Part shown: one piece after another, positions 35,828-44,553 of the stretch
How the letters are laid out: every line of letters starts with the position of its first letter
Numbering within the stretch: the first letter of the stretch is position 1
Assembly (NCBI RefSeq): GCF_005862305.2
Contig: NZ_CP054024.1
Location: 62,001-126,000, forward strand
Direction: 5' to 3'
Source of the DNA: Rhizobium indicum
GTDB lineage: Bacteria; Pseudomonadota; Alphaproteobacteria; Rhizobiales; Rhizobiaceae
Length of the DNA: 64,000 nucleotides
The notes under the pieces: generated by a model
What the model was told of the DNA's origin: nothing
Database searches by the model: none
What the model saw: the letters and a program-made list of their open reading frames with translations, nothing else
Position numbers and translations under genes: made by a program

Positions 35828-36362
35828 CGAGATGGCGGGCAATGTCGTCGGCACAGGGGTCGACCAGGAGTGGTGTCTCGTCGAGGTCGAGGTCCGGCCA
35901 TGTCCCGTCGCCTTGATCGACGAAGCGGACGTACTCTTCCGGCGTCGGAATGTGCGCCCTCTGTCCAGCGACCGGAAAATAGGTGGCCCGTTTCGGCCTG
36001 CAGTCCTCACAGATCGGATAGAGATTGATCCAGGCATCCGACAGCCAGCCGTAATAGAGATGGGCATCGCGTGCCCGGCCGTCCTCCTCGCTGCCGATGG
36101 TCGGCTCGGCGTCGTTCATTGGCCTGAACCGATGCAGGAACATGCTTTTCGACGCCTGCTCGCAGAATGCACATTTTCCCAGGAACACGTGCGAGAGATC
36201 GCGCATGACCTCCCGAGATTCGAACTGCATGATCGGAACGCGGGTCTGTTCGCGTTTCACGGGGTCGAGCTGCAGGTAGCGGAGGAAGGACTGCCGCCTT
36301 TCACTGGCAAACGAGCCTCCCAGGGCTGCAGGCGGACTTGGCGCCCGCACGACATGTCGCAT
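35715..36362 (-). CDS. HNH endonuclease domain at the head of the HNH-ATPase gene
   Basis: From ATG 36362 (GGGGGAGATC just upstream) the frame encodes MRHVVRAPSPPAALGG, then GKCAFCEQ (CxxC), HRFRP in place of EHYRP, GWLSDAWINLYPICEDC (second CxxC) and TPLLVDPCADDIARHLV. After that the frame leaves homology and stops at 35715, while the natural continuation appears in the ATPase frame. So this is the N-terminal part of an HNH-ATPase fusion broken by a one-base difference. An earlier in-frame ATG (36458) lacks a ribosome site. First gene of the defence-like operon. Confidence 0.75.
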   Translation of the reverse strand: MRHVVRAPSPPAALGGSFASERRQSFLRYLQLDPVKREQTRVPIMQFESREVMRDLSHVFLGKCAFCEQASKSMFLHRFRPMNDAEPTIGSEEDGRARDAHLYYGWLSDAWINLYPICEDCRPKRATYFPVAGQRAHIPTPEEYVRFVDQGDGTWPDLDLDETPLLVDPCADDIARHLVPRRRNAGSGKPAGRGDDQAFPAQSDTLAIQAKAGLR

Positions 36363-36823
36363 GATCTCCCCCAGCGGTTCACTGCTGCAACGGCAGGCGC
36401 CTCCTAGCCTCCCGGGCTGCACGACGAACGTTCCGTCAACAGCAATATCCAACTTCAATCCTCAGGACCGATCATGTATATTGCGAGGCGGACTTGCAAC
36501 TATAAAGTTTAGTGGAAGGAATAACTTCCGGCGTTTTGCGAATTCGCGCGGCGAAGCTTCCCTTGCGGCCGCAGGACCGCAAGCGCAACCGCGTCAGGGA
36601 TGGTCGCCCGTAAGGGTGAAGACCGGCTGCCGAGCTTCAGCTCTGTCGTCAGCCCGGCCGCCAGGCGACGCCAAAGGGATCAATGGGCGCAGGGGACGAA
36701 ACAGCCGGTGGTGATGCACCTCCGCTTTGCGTTTTCAACATGGCGATCGCGACGTTTTCCGATGCTAGTGTGTGGCACAGAGTATCGACCAGACATTCAA
36801 CGATTCGACTTCGGAGATCTTCG

Positions 36824-37645
36824 GTGACCAATCCTTACCTTCAGCCGAACGGTACAGCGGTTCTTCAGGACTCCTGGTTCTGCTTCCTTGATATTTTGGG
36901 CTTCAAGGAAATTTTGAAGGCGAACGATCATGTGCGCATTTCCCAGTTCCATGGCCTGCTGCAAGAAGGTCGGATGATCCTCGAAGGTCCCCCTGACGAC
37001 GCCGAGTATCTCGACCGGGATTTTCATGCGCTGACGTCGTTTACCGACAACATTGCCTTGGGTTTCCCCATCCAGGAGGACGGTGAAATGGAGGCAGGCA
37101 TGGTGTTTGAACGGGTCGCCCGGTTCCAACTGGCGATAGTCCTCAGAGGCTTCTTCATCAGGGGCGGCGTTGCTGTCGGCGAGGCTTATATCGATGAGCT
37201 CGCCGTATACGGACCGGCCCTTCTGGAGGCCTATGCCGGTGAATCGGAACTGGCGCGCGATCCTCGAATTGTCCTGACTGAAAGCGCAAAGACACTCGTC
37301 ACCGAGCACCTTGCCTATTATGGAAATGCCGGTCACGCACCACAAAACAACGTGCTAAAGAGGGATAGGGACGGGCAATGGTTCATCGATTATCTGCGGG
37401 CGGTGATCGCCGATGAAAGTTACGACCCTCCCCACGCCGATGGCGACACGGTTCGCGCGCACCGTGATGTGGTCACCGATCAGCTTCGTCGCTTCAGGCA
37501 GAGCCCGCGCATCTGGAGCAAATACGAGTGGGTCGCCCTTTATCACAATGACTTCTGTCGCCGATATCCCGACCTCTTCGACGAGAGTTTCTTCATCGAG
37601 ATTGACACGGTGCGGGGGCAAATCGGCAGCATCGTCGAGGCCTGA
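36824..37645 (+). CDS. Class III nucleotidyl-cyclase-like protein (Pycsar-type cyclase candidate)
   Basis: A 273-aa protein from GTG 36824 (GGAG 8 nt upstream). It shows the class III cyclase order: first metal Asp D23 in CFLDILGFKEIL; second Asp D75 in SFTDNIALGFPI; then RGFFIRGGVAVGEAYI and VYGPALLEAYAGESELA with PRIV. No membrane or PAS/HAMP domain is present, so it is a stand-alone catalytic domain, as in defence cyclases that make cCMP/cUMP. It is transcribed divergently from the HNH-ATPase/HNH/patatin operon. The fold is supported by motif order; the product nucleotide and link to patatin are inferred. Confidence 0.6.
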   Translation: MTNPYLQPNGTAVLQDSWFCFLDILGFKEILKANDHVRISQFHGLLQEGRMILEGPPDDAEYLDRDFHALTSFTDNIALGFPIQEDGEMEAGMVFERVARFQLAIVLRGFFIRGGVAVGEAYIDELAVYGPALLEAYAGESELARDPRIVLTESAKTLVTEHLAYYGNAGHAPQNNVLKRDRDGQWFIDYLRAVIADESYDPPHADGDTVRAHRDVVTDQLRRFRQSPRIWSKYEWVALYHNDFCRRYPDLFDESFFIEIDTVRGQIGSIVEA

Positions 37646-37707
37646 GCGCCCATGCTGGCGCCGGCCGGCAGGCTCATGATGAAAACCCGAATTGTTGGAG
37701 AGGGTGA

Positions 37708-38490
37708 GTGAAGGCAATAGCGCTTGCATTGGCGATACGGGAGTTCGCATTCCATGCGGAAGAGTCCCGTCCCGGAGATCCCGTACTAATTGGGGACGGC
37801 GACTGGCGGGAATTGCCGCGCGAGGCTCCGGACATTGGACCGATCAGCGATAGAGTCTCGCGCATCGTCGCGGATCTTGACGAGGTTCTGAGGCACGACA
37901 ACTGGCGGCCGGACCGGACCTTCGAGCCACCTGCGGATGAAGGGCACTGGTCCATCGGTTCGACCGAACAGCGTGCGCCGATTCGAAAAATCCACCGCGG
38001 CTATCTGGAACCGATCAGGCGCTTTTCCCTCGTCGAACATGTGCCGGACCTTGTCGTGGCTTTTCTTGCCAGGATCCCGGGTTGGGATGATTATGTGAAA
38101 CGGGAATACCATCAGGGTGTCGGCTGGCACTATCACTATCTTCCCGATCCCGGAAGACGCTCGGATGTGCTTTTGGCCTGGGACACCCGATGGCAGGAAT
38201 CCGCTCCGCCGCCGACCAAAAAGCCCTTACCGCTGCGCCCGTTTTTCGGCGAAAAGCACGGCGAAGGCAAAGCTGACGTTCAGGCCAAACCGTGGCTATG
38301 GGGCGACAAGAAAAAGGAGTCGATGTATGGGCTCTGCGCTCCCGACCTGAGAAAGTGGTCGATCCACGAGTTCCGGTGCGCATCGAGCGATGCCGAGGCG
38401 GTGTGGCCGCCGGGCGCCGTTGTGACGCCAATGCCGGCGCCTACAGCATCGCCCCGAACGAAGGCGACGAAACCGAAGCGGCGGCGCTGA
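37708..38490 (+). CDS. Hypothetical protein in the defence island
   Basis: A 260-aa protein from GTG 37708 after GGAGAGGG. No family is recognised. It is rich in Trp and Arg (GWDDYVKREYHQGVGWHYHY near 135), lacks membrane segments and signal peptide, and ends in a basic tail (KATKPKRRR). It lies 62 bp after the cyclase-like gene on the same strand, so both are probably one transcript and this protein may be its partner. Confidence 0.6.
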   Translation: MKAIALALAIREFAFHAEESRPGDPVLIGDGDWRELPREAPDIGPISDRVSRIVADLDEVLRHDNWRPDRTFEPPADEGHWSIGSTEQRAPIRKIHRGYLEPIRRFSLVEHVPDLVVAFLARIPGWDDYVKREYHQGVGWHYHYLPDPGRRSDVLLAWDTRWQESAPPPTKKPLPLRPFFGEKHGEGKADVQAKPWLWGDKKKESMYGLCAPDLRKWSIHEFRCASSDAEAVWPPGAVVTPMPAPTASPRTKATKPKRRR

Positions 38491-38828
38491 TCGAAGGCCT
38501 CGCCGGCCAACCGGCGACGAGGCCAAAGAGATCTGAAGTAAAGCTTTGCCGGAAGGGCCCTTGCGCCGCCCCGGTCTATGCCTTCGCGTCAGCGATTTTG
38601 GCCGGAAAGCCGTTTGTCTTGTCGATTGGTCTTTTTGGATCGGCGGATCGGGACGCCGTTTCGTCTTGCTAGTTCCGGATTTTGGACCCGCATCGCGGAA
38701 CATAGCTTGGGGCACGAAAAGACCTGAAGATAGGGCCCCCGGTAGGCGGTTGCCGTTCGCACAGGCACTCGCCTTGCGGTCGATTGTTGTTCTATATCAT
38801 GGCGAACTCATCAGGGATTTGAAATGCA

Positions 38829-41123
38829 ATGGCCGACCGGTATGACTTTGCCACTCTTTCACCTATCGAATTTGAGGACCTCTGTGTAGACTTGGTCTCT
38901 GCAGTGACAAATTTGCGGTTTGAGCAATTCTCGCCGGGACCCGATCAGGGAATGGATGGCCGCCACAGTCGGTCAGGTGGCGATGTGATTCTTCAAGCGA
39001 AACACTACAAAGAGAGCACTTGGGCAGCGCTCAAGTCAGCAGTGAAAGCCGAAAAAGCGAATGTCGCCCGCCTAAATCCATCGAAATACTATCTCCTTAC
39101 TTCTGCCCGCCTTACCCCGCCTCGCAAAGATGAGCTCGTGATGATTCTGAATCATCCGTCTGTCACAGCGTCAAACATCTGGGGGCGACGAGAACTGAAT
39201 GGCCACCTTCGCCGAAAGGGCGCGGTCGAGAAGCAGCACATCAAGCTCTGGCTTTCCAGCGTCGCGGTTCTTGAGCGCCTATTGAGGAGCGGCATCGCCG
39301 TATTCACACAAGCGACGCACGAGGATATCGAGCGAATTCTCAAGGTCTTTGTTTCAAGTCCTGGCCATATCAAGGCCTCGCGTATCCTCGCGGACCACCA
39401 CTGCCTGATCGTTTCGGGGCCTCCAGGCGTCGGCAAAACCACGCTGGCGCAATTTCTGGCAGCAGAATACAGCGACAAGGGATGGAGAGTTATTGCACTC
39501 AGATCAATCGACGAGGGCTTCGAGGAGTTCGAAGGCGAAGAACCGAAAATCTTTTTCTTTGATGACTTTCTCGGGGCGACCAAGCTTGACCCAACATCGC
39601 TGACGGGTCGCGACAACCGAACGGTGGCCTTCATGTCGATGGTACGGAAAGCCAAAAATAGGCGCTTCATCCTTACGACACGTTCCTATCTCCTTCAGGC
39701 GGCTCGAGAAATCTCCGAAGCGCTTGAACACAAGATTGTCGAAATATCCGAGATGGTGCTCGATCTTAAGATCTATTCGAGAGAACTGAAGGCTCGGATC
39801 CTCTACAACCATCTCTACCACTCGCGGATCGACCCAGCATCAATCCAAGCCCTTCTCAAAGGTGATATGGTGCGGCGGATTGTCGATCACCGGAACTACA
39901 TGCCCCGCATTATTATGCGGATGACTGACGAGCTATCGCAGCGAGACGTGGCGCCGGATGCATATCCTAAAGTCTTTATGCAGACGCTCGAGAAGCCGGA
40001 GCAGATCTGGGACAAGTCGTTTCGACAGCACATCAGTCCAAAGGCGCAAATTCTTCTGTATTGCATGCATTACATCGAACGTGGCGAATTCTTCTCGCGC
40101 GGAATACGAATTGCTAAACTCCAGGCTTTTTACGATCGCGCAGTTGTCGAATTCGGTGAAGTGAAGAGACAGCAGTTGAGAGCTGTGACGTTCGAGGAAA
40201 GCTTGCGCGAGTTGGAGTCCTCTTTTGTCGTGATCGACGACGACGACGTCGTGGATTTTATAAATCCGTCATTGGAGGACTATCTCAATAGTGCAGCATC
40301 GGATCCGAACGTTGTCCTCACGCTCGCGGCATGTGCTCCTACAATTCAAACCGCGATATCGCTTTGGGAGAAAGTGGATCCGAAGACTTCCGATACGGAT
40401 CGAGCAAGAATCGCTTCCGCAATACTGAAGGCGTTTTTCGACGGTCTCGTGGAGGGGCGTATGCCGCTCCATGAGATTGCGATTTTTTTCGGCGAGCTTT
40501 TGGTGCGTGTGGACAACGCGGGCTACGTCAAGCGCCTCCGCAAAGAAGATTTTAGTGAGCGCTTTTGGTTGGATGAGGTCTCTCTTCCTGCGCTGGTCGA
40601 CAGTTTGAGCAACGGCCACTTCAGTCGGCTCCCATATGCGCGAGCGTATGCCCGATATCTCCGCCTCAGAATATTCAAGTTCATATCCGATGACCCGGAG
40701 CAGGCACTGGAGCTCGAAGAACTTGGTGCACTCGCGTCTAACCTGAACTCTTCCAGGGTGGCCATGTGCGACGAGTTCTTCAAAAAATACGATCAGGCGG
40801 CCGAGGTGACGGTGGATGCGCTCAAGCCAGATCGTATCTCGGACGAGGAGTACCCGCATCAAATACTAAAAGGTTGGGTCGATGAAATTGAAAGGATCGT
40901 GTCTCTGACTACGACACCTATGATAACTCGTAAGGCAAGCGAACTTCGAGAACGACTGGCGTCCTTCCAGAGCGATGAAGACTCTATCATGCAGCAATGG
41001 GAAAATGAACGTAGTCGGGAGGCGGCAGAAGACCATTATCCGGCCGGGCGCGGCGCCTCTTCAAGGCGATTCTCGAGCACGGATATAATGGCGATGTTTT
41101 CTTCTCTAAAGCAGGCGAATTAG
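38829..41123 (+). CDS. Mrr-type restriction endonuclease fused to a STAND (nSTAND3-like) NTPase; Avs-like
   Basis: A 764-aa protein. Residues ~8-110 are a PDDEXK/Mrr domain (IEFEDLCVDLV, D43 in PDQGMDG, Q-x-K in VILQAKHY). Residues ~165-450 are a P-loop NTPase with Walker A GPPGVGKTTLAQ, a Walker B-like KIFFFDDFLGA and sensor RRFILTTRSYLLQQ-like RFILTTRSYLL, the nSTAND3 pattern. The C-terminal ~300 residues are helical, the usual sensor region of STAND proteins. Such proteins are phage sensors whose nuclease end is triggered by a viral ligand (Avs systems). Monocistronic, directly after the cyclase-like pair. Confidence 0.82.
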   Translation: MADRYDFATLSPIEFEDLCVDLVSAVTNLRFEQFSPGPDQGMDGRHSRSGGDVILQAKHYKESTWAALKSAVKAEKANVARLNPSKYYLLTSARLTPPRKDELVMILNHPSVTASNIWGRRELNGHLRRKGAVEKQHIKLWLSSVAVLERLLRSGIAVFTQATHEDIERILKVFVSSPGHIKASRILADHHCLIVSGPPGVGKTTLAQFLAAEYSDKGWRVIALRSIDEGFEEFEGEEPKIFFFDDFLGATKLDPTSLTGRDNRTVAFMSMVRKAKNRRFILTTRSYLLQAAREISEALEHKIVEISEMVLDLKIYSRELKARILYNHLYHSRIDPASIQALLKGDMVRRIVDHRNYMPRIIMRMTDELSQRDVAPDAYPKVFMQTLEKPEQIWDKSFRQHISPKAQILLYCMHYIERGEFFSRGIRIAKLQAFYDRAVVEFGEVKRQQLRAVTFEESLRELESSFVVIDDDDVVDFINPSLEDYLNSAASDPNVVLTLAACAPTIQTAISLWEKVDPKTSDTDRARIASAILKAFFDGLVEGRMPLHEIAIFFGELLVRVDNAGYVKRLRKEDFSERFWLDEVSLPALVDSLSNGHFSRLPYARAYARYLRLRIFKFISDDPEQALELEELGALASNLNSSRVAMCDEFFKKYDQAAEVTVDALKPDRISDEEYPHQILKGWVDEIERIVSLTTTPMITRKASELRERLASFQSDEDSIMQQWENERSREAAEDHYPAGRGASSRRFSSTDIMAMFSSLKQAN

Positions 41124-41204
41124 CTGGGACTGTCGCAGGTCTTGCAGTGGACCCAGTTCTTGGCATCGGTGACGAAGGCCTCCTGCCCGGCCTTCTCCGC
41201 CGGA
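41120..41204 (-). pseudogene. Short remnant resembling the C-terminus of ETF-ubiquinone oxidoreductase
   Basis: On the - strand the segment reads KAGQEAFVTDAKNWVHCKTC followed by D and a stop. VHCKTCD is the 4Fe-4S ligand motif of electron-transfer flavoprotein:ubiquinone oxidoreductase. Only ~27 codons remain and they abut the end of the Mrr-STAND gene, marking a recombination boundary. Confidence 0.4.
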
Positions 41205-41514
41205 CTACTCCTAACCGATCCGGCGACAAATACCGGGTCGGGTGCTGGCATTGACCGCCCGACCCAGACAAGCAGGGACAGCGAATGGATAAAACAAAGC
41301 CCTGATCGAACGCGTTTAGCGGCTCGAACCGGGCAGAACGCTCGTCCTATTCGGCAGCCATACCCGAGGCGTTATCGCCATCGATGAGGAGAGCCAAGGT
41401 GTCGGATGTGCCGGTCATCTGTCAGACTCTTCCTGCGGCCATGCTCTGCACGTTGTCGATGGCAACGCTCTTTCGCTGACGGTCAGGAGGCTGGATCGTC
41501 ACGCCGTTCTGGAA
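41205..41514. other. Intergenic, no gene recognised
   Basis: A + strand stretch (about 41300-41515) lacks stops in one frame (LEPGRTLVLFGSHTRGVIAI and on) but has no start or recognised family; it may be another fragment. Confidence 0.3.
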
Positions 41515-41718
41515 CTACAGGACCGATACATTCTCTGCTTTGGACTTTCCGGTCTTGCGATCCTGCCCAACCTCGAAGCTCACCTTGTCGCCCTCACGGA
41601 GCGAACCGCCACGTTGCAGCGCAGACACGTGGACGAAGACGTCCTGTCCGCCATTTTCGGGTGTAATGAAACCGAAGCCCTTGTCGTCATTGAAGAATTT
41701 AACCGTACCGGTTGCCAT
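41515..41718 (-). CDS. Cold-shock protein (CspA family)
   Basis: A 67-aa single cold-shock domain: [20 protein letters not shown] (RNP-1) and DVFVHVSAL (RNP-2). It starts MATGTVKFF at 41718; a longer upstream frame is not supported. RNA/DNA chaperone, cytoplasmic. The 5' leader (from ~41719) is long and GC-rich, consistent with leader-controlled csp genes. Monocistronic. Confidence 0.95.
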   Translation of the reverse strand: MATGTVKFFNDDKGFGFITPENGGQDVFVHVSALQRGGSLREGDKVSFEVGQDRKTGKSKAENVSVL

Positions 41719-41874
41719 GGGAATTCCAATCTCGTCTAAGCGTTCCGCGGCGAAGTTACAACGGGAACCGGAACGCATCAACCGAGAAAAGCCGGCTCGT
41801 CGCTGGAAGGGCAAGGTCGACGATGACCATGGTATTCAATGCAGACATCGTTGCGGAGGCGATCCTCGCGAAAA

Positions 41875-41912
41875 GCGCCGTTCCGGCCTTCTGCAGAAGG
41901 CCGGAACGGCGC
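41875..41912. repeat. Perfect 38-bp palindrome
   Basis: The left arm GCGCCGTTCCGGCCTTCTG is the exact reverse complement of the right arm that follows without spacer. No T-run follows on either side within a few bases. It lies ~160 bp upstream of the csp gene. It could be a terminator for transcripts entering csp, or a scar of a small mobile repeat. Confidence 0.85.
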
Positions 41913-42533
41913 TCGAGACAAACGAAACAGCAAATCAATGAAGGGGGTCAGTTCTTCGTTTCGCCTACGGGGTCAAATCTCCACTTCGCTTGACAATTGG
42001 CTAAAGCTTTACGTGCATAAGCTACTTATCATATTCCCTGGCGAGCAGAAATGGACGGACCGATAATTTTCAGGACGCGGCGATAACGACAATTGCGTCC
42101 TGTTCATATATCTAAATGAGTAGTGGTTAATTCCGAAGGAAGTTCGGAAATTCCAAAATACGCAGCAGCCGGTTCAATGTAGTTTCGGGGCGCCGGCAAC
42201 ATAAAACGATAAAGCATGCAAAAATAGGAGGATAGGCCGTGAACTATCGGAGAATTGTTCTTGCGCGCTTTGCGCAAGCGTTGGCTTGCAACAGGAATCA
42301 TTCTGCGTGCACCCGCTCAGGCGCCGGGAAGAATTCCACCGCCTATTGTGCAGATTCATGCGAGACGCTCCTGATGCCGGACATCGGCAAATAATGGCGC
42401 GCTAGGGGTTGCGCGCGGCCGAGGCAATCTGTGTCGATGCGTAATGGCTTGAGGCTTGCATGCAACCCCTACCATATCCACCCATCGTCGAAATTGTTGA
42501 CGCTGCCTTTCATATGGCAGAGCGGAGGCTAAG
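41913..42533. other. Intergenic region, AT-richer
   Basis: No confident gene. A - strand frame (42104-42301, ending in FGISELPSELTTTHLDI) has no recognised motif. The DNA around 41980-42250 is AT-richer than the coding regions. Confidence 0.3.
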
Positions 42534-42734
42534 ATGACCACTGCATGTGATGAGAAACATATCGAATTGAAGCCGATTTCGAGCTGCAGACGAGAAGTCG
42601 AAGTCGCGATGGTGGAAATGCTCGTCAGTTTGCAGAAACGTGGATGGTCGGCTGCGGAATTGGCACTGGCGCTCGCAGATGCCTCCGAAGATCTCGTCAT
42701 GCTGATTGCGACCAAAAGGCTTCGACCGAATTAG
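42534..42734 (+). CDS. Small hypothetical protein
   Basis: A 66-aa acidic helical protein (VEVAMVEMLVSLQKRGWSAA, then ELALALADASEDLVMLIATK). GGAGG in CGGAGGCTAAG lies 7-8 nt before the ATG. The pattern resembles short conserved rhizobial plasmid proteins but no function is known. Helical amphipathic character suggests protein-protein contact. Confidence 0.55.
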   Translation: MTTACDEKHIELKPISSCRREVEVAMVEMLVSLQKRGWSAAELALALADASEDLVMLIATKRLRPN

Positions 42735-42812
42735 GTCGTGGTGACGATTTAACGATTTGGGATTCCGCCGGAGGCGCAAATCAGATTCAAGGCTGACTTT
42801 TGGAGATCGGCC

Positions 42813-42990
42813 GTGGATTGTGATGCGCTTCGGGATGACCAGTGGGAACGGATCAAGGATTGTGTGCCGGGCGGCACGAAGGGCAAACGCGGCCCGCGCA
42901 CGAACAACCGGCTGTTCCTGGACGCGCTGTTGTGGATGGCCCGTTCCGGCGGTCTCTGGCGTGACCTGCCCGAACGGCTCGGCGGGCACT
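42813..42990 (+). pseudogene. IS5-family transposase N-terminal remnant
   Basis: From GTG 42813 the frame gives ALRDDQWERIKDCVPGGTKG, then NNRLFLDALLWMARSGGLWR and DLPERLG, the N-terminal (DUF4096) part of IS5-type transposases. Homology stops at about 42988; downstream sequence is unrelated. No DDE catalytic part remains. Confidence 0.75.
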
Positions 42991-43198
42991 GTAAACTTAA
43001 CGCTGCGAAGACAAGATCTGGGAGTGAGGCTTTGGTTCATTCGGCGGGCGCGCGATTTGGCGCCATGCTCGCATGGCAGTTGCTCGCAATTCTCGATGGT
43101 GGGTGGATGGAATATCGTGGCGGGGAACGTTAAAGAGGTTGGCGATCGGGTCGTGTACGGAAACGAAACGCTGAAGATGTCGCGCTGACTTGAAGCGC

Positions 43199-43557
43199 TT
43201 CATGATCCTCTCCCGCCGTCGCTCGACATTCTCCGGTATTCTCGTGGCGCCGGCGGTCTTGATAACATCTTCACTGTCCTCAGGGATATCGCGCCGCAGA
43301 TTGATTTCGAAAGCCTGACCAACCTGTCGCGCGTCACCGAACGGCCGGTCGTGCAGCGCCTCGGCTACCTTCTCGACAGGCTGGGTCACGGCCCACGCCT
43401 GGCGTCGATGCGTACCGCCTTGGAAGACCGCGGCAACCTGCCCTGGACGGAGCTGGACCGCAAAGAAGCCGGCGATCCCGACTTTTCTACTGAAGTGCTC
43501 GAGCGCGACCCGCGTTGGCGGGTCATCGTCCGCCGCTATCCGGAGGCCGATGAATGA
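43199..43557 (+). pseudogene. AbiEi-type antitoxin, N-terminally truncated
   Basis: An open frame without its own start (GAGGLDNIFTVLRDIAPQID, then RPVVQRLGYLLDRLGHG and DPRWRVIVRRYPEADE) matches the C-terminal domain of AbiEi, the antitoxin of type IV toxin-antitoxin systems. The N-terminal wHTH domain is missing, lost at the junction with the IS5 fragment. Its stop overlaps the toxin start by 8 bp (ATGAATGA), the normal operon arrangement. Confidence 0.7.
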
Positions 43558-44414
43558 TACAAGCTCAGAATATTGTCGCGTGGGGCAATGTCGCGCCTTG
43601 GGCCGATCAACGCAGATCGAACAGGATCTGATTATCAGCCGGGCGGTGGTCGCGATATTCACCGACCCCTTCTTGCGCGAAGCCTTGAGGTTTCGCGGCG
43701 GCACAGCCCTCAACAAACTGCACTTCCCGGCTCCGCTGCGCTACTCGGAAGACATTGATCTCGTGCGCACAGAGGCCGGGCCGATCGGCCCGGTACTGGA
43801 CGCCTTCGTGTCGTCCTCGAGCCGTGGCTTGGACACGGTCAGTACGAGTCAAGTCCGGTCGCACCCAAGTTGAAATTCCGGATTGAGGCCGAGGACGGCG
43901 GCGGCGTCCCCATCCGCCTCAAGGTCGAAACCAACATCAGCGAGATCGAAGCGTATGATCCGCCGATCGACTTGCCGTTCGGCGTGACCAATCCATGGTT
44001 CACCGGAAATGCGTCCGTCCCGACATTCTCCCGTGAGGAAATGTTGGCCACCAAGCTGCGCGCGCTGCTGCAGCGGGAGAAGGGTCGCGATCTCTATGAC
44101 CTGGCGCATGGCCTAGAGACGTTTGAGGGCCTGAATGTGGAGAAAGTGGCTGACTTTTTTGGCCGCTACGTCGCACTTTCGGGCCAGGTCATCACGCGGG
44201 CACAGGCTGAGCAACGGATGTTCGCGAAGCTTGTGCCCGGCCGCGCTTTCTGACCGACATTCAGCCATTGCTTCCGACACAGCAGGCCGAAGCGCTGATC
44301 GACCAAACGACCCTCCAGTCATTTACCAGCGTTTTCGCGGCATTCATCGAACGCTTGCCCGGTGACACGTGGTTACGCACCACTGAAATGCGCGAGCGCT
44401 TCGGCGTGGTGTAG
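43550..44414 (+). pseudogene. AbiEii nucleotidyltransferase toxin, two frameshifts
   Basis: The toxin fold is present in three frames. Frame 1 (43550 on) has LRFRGGTALNKLHFPAPLRY followed by SEDIDLV, the GG-x-SD-like polymerase-beta motif. A one-base loss near 43808 moves it to the frame RVVLEPWLGHGQYESSPVAP then FSREEMLATKLRALLQREKG, RDLYDLAHGL. A second shift near 44250 leads to FLTDIQPLLPTQQAEALIDQ and a stop at 44414. With the antitoxin also truncated, the pair is inactive. Confidence 0.75.
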
Positions 44415-44553
44415 AGATATGAATTGGAACGATGACGTCCAGGGTGGCCTGGGATGAGCGACGGAACGAGAGAAGAGGAGCCGCCGACGCACTATCTTCG
44501 CCAGGACAATGATGGGTCCGGGACGCAGGTGTGGCGTATTGATGTCACCGCAT

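Noticed and set aside
36824..37645. Calling this gene a proven Pycsar cyclase
   Set aside because: Motif order supports the class III fold, but no dedicated cyclic-nucleotide-binding effector could be identified next to it, so the claim is kept as candidate only.
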